This document shows positions 1 through 13,253 of a stretch of DNA of 64,000 nt, in pieces. The position numbers were made by a program, and so were the translations under genes. Each line of letters begins with the position of its first letter. Position 1 is the first letter of the stretch. The DNA is from Magicicada septendecula (Eukaryota; Arthropoda; Insecta; Hemiptera; Cicadidae), in the NCBI GenBank assembly GCA_034769895.1, contig CM068371.1, positions 405,153,969-405,217,968 of the forward strand. The letters are read 5' to 3'. The notes below the pieces were generated by a model. That model saw only the letters and a program-made list of their open reading frames with translations. It had not been told where the DNA came from and made no database searches.

Positions 1-49
1 AACTTATCGCACTGCTTTAAGTTCTTATAACTGAATCATTATAAAATGA

Positions 50-1045
50 AATACAAGTTCAATAGACTGTTTGAGATTCTGAGTAAACCGAGTTAAGAAT
101 TATAATACAATTTGTAATAAACTGAGATAAAATTTGTAGTAAACTGAGGTTAAAAATTGAATTAACTGACTTAAAAATTGGAATGAACTGAGAGCTCCTC
201 TCCCCGTGTAAATGGTTTTTATTTCTTCTGCTGTTCCCACTCTTGGGACTCTGATGAACACTCAAACTTCCCACCAATTCATCTTTGATAGGTTCATTCC
301 ATGGGCCTCCTTGTGTCCCTTCGTCTCCAGTCTGTATTTCCAACGAATTCTCCACCCAGTGCCGTTTGGAGAGGGACGTTCATACACGAGATTCGCTCTC
401 TGGTCTCAAGCTTATCTCTGAACCATCCCCTACGGAAGTTCCCTCCGGAATTCTCGTTCCTCATTGGCTGGTTGGCTTTTTCGACTTGAATTTGACATAG
501 TCCACGTGGACTAGATGAGTCGCTGTCTTACGTACGTTGTTCCGTTCCTGGAATCAGTGTTAAGGCTCTGTTTCAAAATCACATCTGCTACTTCTGGTGT
601 AGCGTGTCGAATTCACTTATTGTTGGTACGCTGACGATTTCCTCCGTCGACTTGCGGGTGGCATAACATCTGTGCTCTCCCTTAGCGTCACTTAGTCGCC
701 TGTCCTATTGTCTTTGCATAAACCATTGTCTTTGAGAAGTCGCACACATGGTTTTGAACAATACTCTCGCCGTTGGTTCTGTGTTTTTCTCGCTACTGGA
801 CAGATGTAACGGTAGCCTCCTTTTGTCCTAATTGTGGAGTCGGGCATTCCCACGCATGGTCCAGCTGGCTGCAACATGTGCCGTACAGCTCATTGTTCGA
901 GAATAGTTTTTACGACGTCTTAATGGAAAGGAAAGGTTTGTTCCCTTTCGCCGCCCACCCTCGAACAACGCTAACAAGTGTCACTTTTAACGGGCTCTAA
1001 TTGCTGGCGTACTTCCCTCGCAATAACCCAAAAAATTTAAAAAAA
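50..1045. repeat. Degenerate short repeats followed by a CT-rich block
   Basis: From about 50 to 195 a motif of the form AATTGAATTAACTGA recurs four or five times with drift, spaced 22-28 bases. It is followed by a CT-rich block of about 800 bases that ends near a run of the form AAAATTTAAAAAA. The block 54110-55150 has the same order of parts (short AATTGAATGAACTG repeats, CCCCGTGT, CT-rich stretch, AAAATTTAAAAAA). I infer two old copies of one repeat, perhaps part of a long terminal repeat. Short reading frames here do not look like proteins. Confidence 0.35.
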
Positions 1046-1310
1046 ATATATGAAATATTAATTATATCACACTTTACTTAAAAAATAAATTAATTTGCTT
1101 AATTCTTTGCATCGTTCTTAATATTTTGAAAAAGTTTGCTAAATGCAAGCACGCTTTTTTATAGTAGACTACTCGTTTTAAATATGATAGTATTAATCTG
1201 ACATCAAATTACTTCTGCAGTAGGCCTACATATATTACTTCAAAGTCACAGCCGGGAGGGGGGGGGCGCTCAGAAAACTTGGCCTAGGGTCTCAAAATTT
1301 TTAAATCGGC
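1046..1310. other. AT-rich spacer, no feature seen
   Basis: AT-rich sequence with one TAGGCCTA (1221) and a run of nine or more G near 1258. Nothing gene-like. Confidence 0.4.
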
Positions 1311-1660
1311 ACTGAGTGTAACTGTACGTGTTTATAGAGAAACGGTACATACACTCATACACAGAATTTTCGTCTTTAGGGAATGAACCATCTGCAAGAT
1401 GCTCAGGGTTTATGAGCAACCCGGAGCACTCCTTCTTTTTCGTGTGTTTGTTCTGTGAAACGTACACTGTAGATTCGCAGCTTTACTCTGAGCAACGCTC
1501 CATAGGGAGTGTTGACATTTTTTGTCCACGGTGGACCCTCATACACACTAAAACCTGCTCTGACGTTTTGATTACGGCGATCATAATATTAAAACTATGG
1601 AAACTAGATAGAGATCAAACATTAACTTTTTCAAGCCATTAACTTTATGGACATTTTGAG
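1311..1660 (+). repeat. Fragment of repeat family E1 (distal part)
   Basis: This stretch aligns by eye with 13530-13865 over most of its length, sharing long words such as TCGTCTTTAGGGAATGAACC, GTGAAACGTACACTGTAGAT and CCTCATACACACTAAA. It therefore looks like a free-standing fragment of the distal part of the E1 element at 11364-14188. No coding capacity is conserved between the copies: the short frames differ. Confidence 0.7.
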
Positions 1661-2594
1661 GCAATGTTTTAGTAAATTAATACAATCTGTGTATTTATTC
1701 ATATTATGATATAAGAATTACAAACTAATATGTGCATGTATGTATGTACGAAAAATATATAAATATTTTTCTCCTCTGAAAAATTGTTTACCCCTCCTGA
1801 AAAATATTTTTACCTCCCTGATAGCTAGTTATTTACCAGCCTGTGTAGAATGTAGCGTTATTATATGGATCAGAATGGTGGGTGTTAAACAAACAGAAGA
1901 CCCAAACGTATTAAGAAAAAAATGTTCTCCTGAGAAAGTTATAATTATACGGATGAACAGAATCGTTGCTTAAGAAATCAGAACACGAATAGAAGAAAAA
2001 GAAAGACTTGATTTTAAAAAAGAAAATGACTTGTATGAACATTGATAACACACTATAGACATCATTCACCCTCGGCCGATAACGCGCAGCGAGAGTCCAA
2101 ATCCATTACAGGAATCAGATCACAGCTCCCTTTTGCCAGCTCTTCGTTCGACCTACAAACATTTTATCCAAAAGTACAGTCCTTGCTCGCGAAGGTTGGA
2201 GATAGTCTTCACCCACCTGAATGGGGCTGCCATTTTAGCTGATATGTCATGTCTTCAGAACTCAAGCATCCGCTTATTTGATGTGTTGTCACCATATCTA
2301 GCTCTGCTTCTTATCAAATATATATTACAGACACAAACGTAAAATTTTGCACCTGTCATGTCTTGGTTGTATAGAAAAAACGTAAGTTTTCGTGGCTCCG
2401 TACTCAGAACACCTATCGACAAATACTAGTAGCGGTCACTAGTCCTTCTTTGGTCTTTTTGATTGGCACAGATAATGAAAATTACATCTGAAAGCCACGC
2501 TATAACACATGCCTCTTGTTGAATGAGGAAGCGAGTTCTTAGGGTTTAACTCGACCGTTTGGCCTACTTTAGGATTAGACGCTGTGAGCACGCT
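1661..2594. other. Unassigned sequence, no gene seen
   Basis: AT-rich sequence to about 2040, then mixed composition. Short frames only, none with a recognisable motif. Confidence 0.35.
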
Positions 2595-2706
2595 ACTATT
2601 GTGTGTCCAAGCAGCCATGCACCTTGTTCGTCGCCTCTTGCGCCATGCGTCCAGGCAGCAGTCGCTTAATCCTTCAGGGCGCATGGCTGCTTGGACACCC
2701 AATAGT
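2595..2706. repeat. Short foldback (inverted repeat), 26-bp arms
   Basis: The arm at 2595-2620 (starting ACTATTGTGTGTCCAAGCAG) is the reverse complement of 2681-2706 with about one mismatch. The ~60-base loop holds a further partial copy of the arm around 2641-2660. It looks like a small foldback element. No transposase is nearby and I could not define a target duplication. Confidence 0.65.
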
Positions 2707-3240
2707 TAAATATCTGACGATAAAGCATAGTCTATGCTTTGAGGTGTGTCATCAATTGTAAACAAGAAGTCACAAGGTGGACTGAAAAGGTGGTTAGTTT
2801 ATCTGTTCATACAAGTGAATTGGATAGCACTGAAAACATCTATGCTAAATTGCCTATTACTTATATATGCTTATAATATTACTTATTACTTATATATACT
2901 TATATATTACTTATAATTGTAAACTTATATATGCTAAATAAGTTTATTATATACAAGTTTATAGACAATAAAATAACAACACTTAAAATCAAAATGTACA
3001 TATATTCAAATACAGAAGGGGGTAAGACAGGGAACGACCTAATATATTTCCAATATTACTGAAGGTTAACAGACATTACAATGAGAAAGAATAGCTAAGA
3101 GTATTCTCAAATTGGAAACTTAAAGATTTGGCGTTCAATCTTTGAACCTAACTTTCGGTGGTATGTGAACATTATCAGCAGGGTTGGGTCGGACAAGTAC
3201 CGTCGTTAGAATTTACCACACGTAAGTCCTACCTACATAC
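2707..3240. other. AT-rich spacer, no gene seen
   Basis: Very AT-rich from 2830 to 3060 with recurring TTATATATGCT-type words. No feature identified. Confidence 0.4.
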
Positions 3241-3375
3241 CGCTACTTACCCTCTAAGCCCGCTGGACAGAACCGAGAAGCACCACCATTGACGCAAGAT
3301 TGTTCGTTGTGTAAACTTGCGTCAGTGTGGTGGTGCTTCCCGGTTCTGTCCAGCGGACTTAGCGGATAAGTAACG
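3241..3375. repeat. Foldback / MITE-like palindrome, ~58-bp arms
   Basis: 3241-3298 pairs with 3316-3375 across a loop of about 17 bases. The arms share, for example, CCGCTGGACAGAACCG and GAAGCACCACCA, with only a handful of mismatches. This is much longer than chance and typical of a foldback MITE. Target duplication not evident. Confidence 0.75.
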
Positions 3376-3869
3376 ATTCTTTTTATATAGTTTTTCTGTA
3401 GTCGTATTTAGCTACATGTAGAAGATGGTTTTTTTTTTCTTTTTTTGAGGTCCACGCTTGTTAGTGAACGAATCTCGAGTAGGCTTAAGTTTGTATTTAA
3501 TGCACTAGTTTACCTTACACTTGAAGACGATTACAGATTGTTTAGTAGTCGAAATGTTGTGTGATAAGTTCTAACGATAGTAGTTGTTTGACGTACGCCT
3601 TCTGATAAGATTTGGAGTTGTTTAGTGAAAATTCAGTCGCGGCAGATAGCACATTTAACGAACTCATTCTGGAAGGCATAAAGGTTTCTTCAGAATGTGG
3701 AAAAAATTTGTTAATAAGGCTCCATCAAGTGACAATCGGTATAAGTATTCCAAAGAACTTAAATGTTTTGTTAAAATAATAACAGATACAATACGAAGCC
3801 TCACTATCCGCAGGAACTTCGAGATGATCCCCCTAACTGATATGATACAAAGCTGAGACGGTTTAGCCT
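3376..3869. other. Unassigned sequence, no gene seen
   Basis: No recognisable feature. A T-rich run lies at 3428-3446. Confidence 0.35.
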
Positions 3870-4258
3870 CGTCTGTAGAATACAAAATCGAAAATACCCT
3901 AGAAGAGCGTGGAAAGCAAAACCAGAAGGTTAAAGGAGAAGAGGCAGACCAGGTTGAAGTGGGAAGACAGTATTAAAGTAAGTACAGAAAGGAGACTTCT
4001 ATGCATTCATGTACTTACAAAACTAAAACAAAAATGTTGATGATTGGATCAACTGTAGAAAGGAAAAGTTGGATCATTCAAACTGGTTCGCCGCCCCAAT
4101 CAAGGGTGTAGTGGGAAGGGAAGGCCCAGGCCCAAGTAGGACTACATGGTTAGGGGAGGAAAACGAAGAAGGTATGTGGCGATCAAGAGACTGTCTACGT
4201 AAAGGGGGAAATTGCAAGCCCACTAAACTCTGGGTTGAGAAGAAGAAGAAGAAAACTA
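3870..4258 (+). pseudogene. Possible decayed LINE 3' tail
   Basis: Broken frames give basic text of the RLKWEDSIKV type followed by a (GAA)n-like tail at 4239-4255. A (GAA)n tail is also seen at the end of the better-supported LINE fragment 9131-9562. No full domain is readable and several stops interrupt the frame. The assignment rests on layout rather than a firm motif; it could equally be an unrelated repeat. Confidence 0.3.
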
Positions 4259-4657
4259 AAAATATGTAATTTAACTTTACTACATAGCTTGTAATATTAT
4301 AATATTACTTCAGTACTTTATTATAACTTTGTAATGTAGGCTGTATTATACAGTGCGAAAAATCCAGATGCTAAATTTGTGGTACTCTTAGTACTGTGTC
4401 CGTTAACCATCTCACCTCTACTCCCTGTTGGCAGAGTCATCCGGTATCTCTGTTCACCAGGCGACACTTTACAATCGGTAGATCACCGCTGATCTCCGAG
4501 GTAGCATGGGTAGAGAGATGCGGAACATTTCATTCCGTTCGTCCATCCTTACGATCATTTGATTTCTTTGATTGTGATTCGTACTTGGTGTACGTTAAAC
4601 AGAAGGCTACGGCACTAATATATTTAATAGTTGTAGTGTTGTCGATTTTTTTGAAAT
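4259..4657. other. Unassigned sequence, no gene seen
   Basis: An 87-residue frame (4396-4659) shows no recognisable motif and ends in low-complexity hydrophobic residues. I do not call it a gene. Confidence 0.35.
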
Positions 4658-5632
4658 AAAAAATATGTGTGAATAACCACACATGACTTCCATGTTTTAA
4701 GACTTAGGCCTATATTTAAAATCATTTACATGAATTCGGTTCGATAATTTCTAAAAAAATATTCCCCACCCTCAAATTTTTTTCATTATTGATATATATT
4801 TTTGTAATTATGGGGTAGTCGTTTAATATAATGTTATTTTCGAGTCACTTTATCTATAAAAATTAGGTACTTTATTCTTATACAGAATCTGAACTTCGCA
4901 GATAATCATCCCTCCCCTTCAACCGAACCCCACCATTAATGATATTTACACTTACATAGATAATAGTTTTTATCATATGCTAAGGTATTTTATCTGTCAA
5001 AATTAAATACTCATACTTTACTTGATATCAGCAAAGAAATTTTCAAAAAATCACCCCCTCCCCCTTCAGCTACCCTTTTAATTTATAGACACATCCTTTA
5101 CCATTTTACAGTGGATTAATATGGCTTCATTTCCGGGCCACTTATTTATCAAAAATTAAGTATGGTACTCTTATTAAAACACAAAACAATGCAGGTAAAC
5201 TACCCCTCCCCCTTTACCGAACAACCCCATTTTTGACATTTACACTTTTGTTGAGTAATAGTTATTAGTTCATTACATGTAGTTACTAAGGTATCTTATC
5301 CTTCAAAATAAAGTAGTTTATTCGACATGAAAAAGGTAGTTTTCACGAAATTACCCCCTCCCCCTTCAACTACCCTTTTTATTTATAGATATTTCATCTA
5401 CGTTTCTACAGAAGATTATTATGACCTTCTTTTCAGGATATTGTATTTATAAAAATTAAGTACTTTACTCTTGTTAAAACGTAAAACGTTACGGGTAAAC
5501 TACCCCTCCCCCTTAACTGATCATCACCAAAATCAATAGGCCTTGAGTCCTCTACAACGTGGACACATGTGCAAAAAATTATTTGATTTTGTTTTAATTT
5601 GCGGCAGTTATCGTTTGCCGTAGAAAAAATTC

Positions 5633-5731
<99 letters not shown>

Positions 5732-5847
5732 CGGAAAATGACTTTTCTTCATGTTTTGAGGATAGTACAATCAAAATCAGCCCTTATCTCGAACACGATT
5801 TTTTTCGCTACCACCATTCTTTCATTTCCTTACAGAACATGGAAGTA
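4658..5847 (-). mobile_element. Repeat family E1, copy A (diverged, minus orientation)
   Basis: Read on the minus strand it has the parts of copies B-D in order: a decayed start containing TTTTTACTTCCAT (5847), the segment with CTCGAACACGATTTTTT on the plus strand, a dinucleotide microsatellite (5634-5728), diverged tandem units containing TTACCCCCTCCCCCTTCA, and a terminal segment resembling ACATGACTTCCATATTCTAA near 4680-4700. The tandem units alternate in two types, giving a higher-order period near 310 bases. It is the most diverged of the four copies, so probably the oldest. No protein is encoded. Confidence 0.65.
5634..5728. repeat. (AC)n microsatellite, 95 bp
   Basis: Uninterrupted AC dinucleotides at the position that in E1 copies B-D holds the GT/GTCT microsatellite. 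The His-Thr reading frame across it is an artefact. Confidence 0.95.
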
Positions 5848-6220
5848 AAAAGGAACCTCCAGGTAACACAGAACTGTATGTAGCCTACGCCCGAAAACAC
5901 TGAACGCACGAGAGCTGTTATGCTACGCTATCCTATGCTAAACATCCTGCCTGATGCGATACAGTTTCACGTGGCTTGTCGAATACCAGTGTTCGAAAAA
6001 TTCTTCATAATGATTTAAACATGCAGCCGTACAAAATTGAAATGTTGATATAGTATATATACATATATAGTGATAAAGTAAACCGTGTGACTTTTTGTCA
6101 CCAGTTCTTGTACGTATGTCATAAATAACAACGTAGACGTTATTCACAATACGCTAATGAGTAATGAAACGCATTTCCGTCTCAGCGAATATGTAAATAA
6201 ACAAACCTTTCGGTATTGAG
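5848..6220. other. Unassigned sequence, no gene seen
   Basis: Nothing recognisable between E1 copy A and the transposase remnant. Confidence 0.35.
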
Positions 6221-6783
6221 AGCCAAATAACCGTCGAGATATGCTTCGAGAACCATTGCACACTGCTAAACTTACTGTATGGTGTGCAATAGCTTCCTTT
6301 GGAATAATCAATCCTCACTTCTTTGTGGACGAGAATGGGAATTCCATTACTGTCACATCAAAGCAATATGTCCAAATGATTAATGAATTTTTGTCTCCCC
6401 AAGTCGCAGAAAACTCTGAAATCACCAATCAGTATGGGGAGCAACCAGCCGTAGGCCTAAGCGATCAATGGATGCGGTTTAACGAGTTACCTTCAGGAGT
6501 GGCAACATTCCGTGGCCCGCGAGATTGCCAGCGTGCCATTTATTCTACTGGGTATCTTTTGAGAGTAAGGTGGACAATGATCCTCCCCATGAAACAGCGA
6601 AACACTCAGAGTTGGTGTAATTTCTGTTCACATGTTACACCGTGTAATGGAAAACGTAAAACCTCGACTTCAAAAGTGTGTCAGTTGAAATTGTCGACAC
6701 ATTCGGGGCGTAGTGTTCAAATACAGTACTTATTGTTTCTGCGTCTAGTTAAATGCTATTATACATACTTTCAATTTAGGTAA
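6221..6783 (+). pseudogene. Decayed Tc1/mariner-superfamily transposase fragment
   Basis: The frame from 6221 (in-frame ATG 6241, stop 6781-6783) carries text of the kind HTAKLTVWCAIASFGIINPH followed by FFVDENGNSITVTSKQY. This is the stretch just after the first catalytic Asp in many insect IS630/Tc1/mariner-type DDE transposases (known family pattern). The region that should hold the second catalytic Asp (a QQDGA-like motif) is absent: after FLSPQVAENSE the frame loses homology. Degraded text resembling a WPARSPDL block reappears around 6510-6560 in shifting frames. It is therefore a truncated, frameshifted remnant. No terminal inverted repeats were found around it. Confidence 0.55.
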
Positions 6784-7248
6784 ATGTTAATTTTACAATC
6801 CATAAATAAAAACCCAATTGAATTTTTAAAGGCACCCGTATCATTGACTGATCCTGTATCTTAAGAATTATTTTTTACAAAAAGGAATTACATCATAGCG
6901 GACATCGTAGCATGTTATATTTCCTGAAAATCCAAATGACAACACTCGATTCTCACTATTTGTATAATAGTAAAGCTTTAAGAAGAGACAATATTTAAAA
7001 TTTTTCATTGTTGTAATTGTTAACAACAATAAGTTGTTCGTTTCTAAGCAAATGATAGAAATTAAATAAAATTATTTAGTTTAATTTAAACCGGCAAGTA
7101 TAACAGATGTGTCATGTCGGTGTCTCTGCAGATAAATTCAGCTTGTGCCTCCTTTACCCACTGTGAAATACTACAGGTCATGAATGTTTGCTAGTCTGAT
7201 TGTCACGATTAGGATACGGGCATTACACTCACACACACCCGTTTGGCA
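6784..7248. other. AT-rich spacer, no gene seen
   Basis: AT-rich, no recognisable feature. Confidence 0.4.
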
Positions 7249-7500
7249 GACACATGTCCTGTGTTGCAGTCTGCGTATTGGGAGTCAGTGCAAGCGCGCG
7301 TCTTGCGTTGACTTCAAGCACTCTGGTAAGCGCGCGCATGTGTTGCCCGCGCGTACAGACTCACACCGCACCGCTGAGCCGACACATGTCCTGTGATGCA
7401 GTCTGCGTGTTGGGGGTCAGTGCAAGCGCGCGCCTTGCATTGACTCCAGCACGCACTCTGGTACGTCGCACGCATGTGCGCTCGCGGTGTACACACATGC
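7249..7500. repeat. Two tandem copies of a ~132-bp GC-rich unit
   Basis: Unit 1 starts at 7249 and unit 2 at 7381, both with GACACATGTCCTGTG. They share CAGTCTGCGT, GGTCAGTGCAAGCGCGCG-like and CACTCTGGTA segments. The block is far more GC- and CpG-rich than its surroundings. Frames through it are Cys/His/Arg-rich in several phases, a composition effect rather than evidence of a gene. Confidence 0.75.
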
Positions 7501-9041
7501 TTCGTTGTTTTAATCGTGGCAATCATAGTAGTAAAATTTTGCAACTAGAGTATGTTCCCAATGGGCAAATTCAGCCAGGGTTGAATTTATTGTAGAGACA
7601 CAGAGTTAACACACAAAACACGTTACATGTTTTGGACTACGATTCGACAGAATAAATATATATATATATTCCTATTGGATGAACACGCACACAATGTTGG
7701 ACTTATAATAAATATAATAACAGAATCTACTTTGAGTTTTCTTGTTACTTCATTTAATGTATTTCTGTAATTAATAGTTTCCATATTCTTTAATAAATTT
7801 GTAAAAAATTCGTTAATATATTTGTTTAATTTTCTGTTGTTGGTGTCGCTCCTATCGTAGAACGTGGTGTCGTACAATGTAGGCTGTACTACATTGTAAA
7901 CTTTATTATAAAGTTAAATTACTTCCAGCACCGGTTTCTTCCAGTCACATGTTTGCAGAAAGTTTACGACGAAAGTTACGTCCCGAGTAGTTGCTACATG
8001 ATTTAGCGTGCAAGATGGTGAAGGCTACACTTGAAGTTTGTTGTTTTATGGTACCTCCGTTACGAGCCATATTGTCTGAAGCGACAGCTGCATGTTTCAC
8101 CTGGAGCTTCAAGGAAGCTTACAGCTGTGATGGCGTGGTGATGGGTAACAACCGCCGTAGGACCTCAGCCGTTTTCGGTGGAGTGGCGTGGACGAGTCCG
8201 GCGACTTTCGCAAACGGACACAAACTCGCAGAATCCCACAGCCTCGACAACAGCTCAGCCGAGGCGGGCCGGCAATTATCTAGTCTGTACTTGAGTCAAA
8301 AACCCTCAAGTAAAACAGGTGTGATGGGATGCTGTCTGGTGAATATTCTGGGCAGTCGATTACAGACTAGGTCCCTACAGGCGATTGTTATCTAATGCAA
8401 GGTGAGAAGACCAACATAGGGTAATCACTTAGCACCCAATTGGCGTTTGACGCGTATGTGTATCGATACGTTGTCTGTGCTATTCAGCCAACAGAAGTGT
8501 GAAAAGGGCGATTTCCTGTCCTTGGTGAAGAGAGAAGGGCTCAGAGACCGAGAGAAATCTTCCCACGAAGCCCCTGTCTGCTTACAACATTTCTGAGGGA
8601 CTACGAGGAGTCGGAGGGTATGATTTTGAAATCGCTCCAGCGTACTATTACGGGTGGTCGATAGCAAAAACCATAAACGGGTATCGCGTGCGTAATAGCT
8701 GCACGTAGGAAGAGAAGATAATGCAGACAGCGACGCGGCTGTTACACGTGAGCATGACGAGACGCGTGACGGGTACGGAAAGGCATTGGCTACCAGATCA
8801 AAAATCTACAGACTACATATAGGCTAGTGCCAACAGACACTGAGTAGCCTACTTTAAGCGATGATATTTCCTACGCTAGTGTTTGCTCTTCCTCACATAA
8901 CAAAGGCATAGCCATATCTGAGCTAATATTTTTTTAAATAAGTGAATAATATTTTTAATAGTTAGCGAAAGGCCAGTCAATTTTTACATGAATTCAAATA
9001 TTAAAAACTAGTTAATTTGTATACTCTGTTCATTTCTTAAA
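7501..9041. other. Unassigned sequence including a 134-residue open frame of unknown status
   Basis: AT-rich to about 7920, then mixed composition to 8800. A plus frame at 7991-8395 (134 residues) has no motif, signal peptide or membrane segment that I recognise and no matching copy in the window. I see no splice structure. Nothing here can be called a gene with confidence. Confidence 0.3.
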
Positions 9042-9079
9042 ATGTACATTCATTCGAACTATATAAAGTTCTTCTTTTT

Positions 9080-9128
9080 CTTCTTCTTCTTCTTCTTCTT
9101 CTTCTTCTTCTTCTTCTTCTTCTTCTTC
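9080..9128 (-). repeat. (GAA)n tail of a LINE fragment (CTT on plus strand)
   Basis: About 16 uninterrupted trinucleotides directly abut the end of the minus-strand LINE fragment at 9131. Several LINE groups end in simple-repeat tails, so I read this as its 3' tail, perhaps expanded after insertion. Confidence 0.7.
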
Positions 9129-9130
9129 AC

Positions 9131-9562
9131 TCACATGGCTTGGGCTATAGCCCGTTCCAACTTCACAGAGTCTCTGACCATTTTTTTTCAGGGTCTTCCA
9201 CGATCTCCCGTCCCCACTGGCCTATATTCAAACGCTTGTTCAGCAATTCCCGTGTCTACCATGCGTTCCACATGGGACTTCCAATTCTCCCTGTATTCCT
9301 TTTTTCTCTCCAGAACCGACTGTAACTTCAGGTCTTTCCTTATGTCGTCGTTTTTTAGACGATCTCTTAAACTATATCCCTTAACTGCTCTTAAAAATTT
9401 CATTTCCGAGGCCTGTATTTTAGTAATATCTTTTTGCAGGAGAGTCCACGTTTCACATCCATACATTAAAGTCGGCACAGCCATGTCCTTATAGAACTTT
9501 AGCTGTGTCTCCTTCTGCGTTTTATTCTTCAATAGTCGTCTTATTTGGCTATTCCACAGGTA
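9131..9562 (-). pseudogene. LINE (non-LTR retrotransposon) C-terminal fragment
   Basis: The minus frame running from about 9562 to 9131 encodes the region following a LINE reverse transcriptase: KFYKDMAVPTLMYGCETWTL, then EMKFLRAVKGYSLRDRLKND and YRENWKSHVERM. This layout (tlLYGcEtWtl, EMrFLR, then W..HV.RM) is common in insect LINEs. The frame carries an in-frame TGA (9188-9190) shortly before a natural-looking end at 9131-9133, beside the (GAA)n tail. It is 5'-truncated, as LINE copies usually are: only about 140 codons remain, without the RT palm or the endonuclease. The clade is not resolvable by eye. Confidence 0.75.
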
Positions 9563-9811
9563 GGCCTATAACTAAATTTATTTAACTTTCTCCCGATATA
9601 AAGTTACACATCAAAAACGTTTTGCAACACAAACCACGTATCTAGAATATAAAAAACTGTGCAAATCCAACATTACTATAAATCTAAAATATACGTACAT
9701 TTTCTTAATAATACCGACAGTCCTTATCGATATTTGAATTGCGTATTGTTATTTTGTATATTTTCTGCATTCTTGTCAATTGAATTAAATGATATATGTT
9801 GTTTATCATTT
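9563..9811. other. AT-rich spacer
   Basis: Contains one TAGGCCTA (9561) at the truncated end of the LINE fragment. No gene. Confidence 0.4.
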
Positions 9812-11363
<1,552 letters not shown>

Positions 11364-11499
11364 TACTTCCATATTCCTTAAGGAATGGAAGTATGGTGAT
11401 GGCAAAAAAAATCGTGTTCGAGATTATTGCAGATTCTGATTCTACTACACTCAAAACATGAAAAAAAGTCGTTTTCCGAAAAGTGTCTGTGTGTGTGTG

Positions 11500-11532
<33 letters not shown>

Positions 11533-12536
11533 GTAGATTTTTTTCTATGGCAAACGATAACTGCCGCAAATTCAAACAGAATCAAATAATTTTTTTGCAT
11601 ACAGCCCTGATTTGTAGAGTACTCACGACCTATTGTTTTTGGTGAAGATCGGTTGAGGGAAAGGGGTAGTTTACCTGAAACGGTTTTTTTTTTATCAAGG
11701 GAAATTTTTTTGTTTGGCAAACGATAACAGCCGCAAATTCAAACAGAATCAAAAGATTATTTGCATACAGCCCTAAATTGTAGAGTTCTCAAGACCTGTT
11801 GTTTTTGGTGAAGATCGGTTAAGGGAAAGGGGTAGTTTACCTGTAACGTTTTATGTTTTAACAAGGGTATTTCCTATGGCAAACGATAACAGCCGCAAAT
11901 TCAAACAGACTCAAAAGATTATTTGCATACAGCCCTAAATTGTAGAGTACTCAAGAACTATTGTTTTTGGTGAAGATCGGTTTAGGGGAAGGGGTAGTTT
12001 ACCTGCAACGTTTTTTTATCAAGCGTATTTTCTATGGCAAACGATAACAGCCGCAAATTCAAACAGAATCAAATAATTTTTTGCATACGTCCCTGAATTG
12101 TAGAGGTCTCAAGGACTTTTGATTTTGGTGAAGATCGGTTAAGGGGAAGGGGTAGTTTACCTGCAACCTTTTACGTTTTAACAAGAGTAAAGTACTTGAA
12201 AATTTATTTAAACTTTTTGAAACAATGGTAATTGTTAAAAATAAAATAATTTTATTGCCTGGCAACAAAATTCGAAGTCATTAAGTTCGAAGTTACATTA
12301 AAAATTATAATTTTTTCATTTTAATGTAAATCTGTACATAGTATAAAGTAAAGTCGGTCCGTTTTCTCTCTGTGTTTGAAATCGCTAATCTCAGGAAGTA
12401 CTGAACGGATTTTATTCAAGTTTTCGCCAATAGATAGAGTGTCTATCGAGGAACATTTATGTGTATAATTAATACATATATGTTGTACATTAGCTTAGCT
12501 ATCACGGTTTATGTCAAGTAAGTGGTATAGTTTACA

Positions 12537-13253
12537 TCTTATATATAAAAATGAATGTTTCTCTGTTTGTCCCGTATGCGTTCCTATACCATTCATCCGA
12601 TTGCGATGAAACTTCGGTGAGTTGTTGTGCGCACGTCCGCGAAGGTTTCTTCCACATCTCCTCCTAAACCACTGTACCGATTTCAACCAAACTTGGCACA
12701 AATATTTTACGCAACGGGAGAACCAACATAGGATAGGTGTTTTTTTCGATACGATCCTTTGGGGGGTTCTTTGGGGTCTTCCACATCGCCTCCTAAACCA
12801 CTGGACCGATTTCAACCAAACTTGGCACAAATATTTTACGCAAAGGGAGAACCAACATAGGACAAGTGTTTTTTTCGATACGATCCTTTGGGGGGTCCTT
12901 TGGAGTCTTCCACGTCTCCACCTAAACCATTGGACCGATTTCAACCAAACTTGGCACAAATATTTTACGCAACGGGAGAACCAACATAGGATAGGTGTTT
13001 TTTTTCGATACGATCCTCTGGGGGGTCCTTTGCGGTCTTAAAAAACTATTAGATCTGGTTACTATGGCAACCCAATAGAATAGATTCTGTTCTAAATATA
13101 TTATCGCATTAAATTGAAGACCACGCGAACGAAGTTGTGGGCAACAGCTATTTATTTTTAAGAAGCCTACTTTAATTAAACTTTATTAATTAAACTAACA
13201 TTTTTATTACGTACAACGTGAAACTCCGTAGCGAAGCACGGGTATTCTGCTAG
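12537..13253 (+). mobile_element. Helitron-like non-autonomous element
   Basis: Starts TCTTATATATAAAAATG at 12537 and ends CTAG at 13250-13253. A hairpin CCGTAGC-GAA-GCACGG lies at 13225-13241, about nine bases before CTAG. The bases outside are A (12536) and T (13254). A 5' TC, a 3' hairpin just before CTRR, and insertion between A and T without target duplication are the defining marks of Helitrons. The interior (12654-13040) is three tandem copies of a 129-bp unit containing CGATTTCAACCAAACTTGGC. No Rep/helicase is encoded. The hairpin stem has one bulged base. Confidence 0.65.
12654..13040. repeat. Three tandem 129-bp units inside the Helitron-like element
   Basis: CCTAAACC recurs at 12663, 12792 and 12921, exactly 129 bases apart, with high identity between units. 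Because 129 is a multiple of three, frames stay open on both strands through the array. That explains the long repetitive frames here and is not evidence of a protein. Confidence 0.85.

Noticed and set aside
5599-5883. His-Thr repeat protein, and similar His-Thr/Cys-Val frames at 10795-11254
   Set aside because: They are translations of (AC)n microsatellites.
7991-8395. 134-residue open frame as a host gene
   Set aside because: No recognisable motif, no splice or promoter evidence; such a length arises by chance in a less AT-rich stretch.
9042-9494. Poly-Phe 150-residue plus-strand protein
   Set aside because: Translation of the (CTT)n tail and the antisense of a LINE fragment.
12495-13041. 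Repetitive 139-154-residue frames on both strands
   Set aside because: Caused by the 129-bp (43-codon) tandem units of the Helitron-like element; open on both strands at once.
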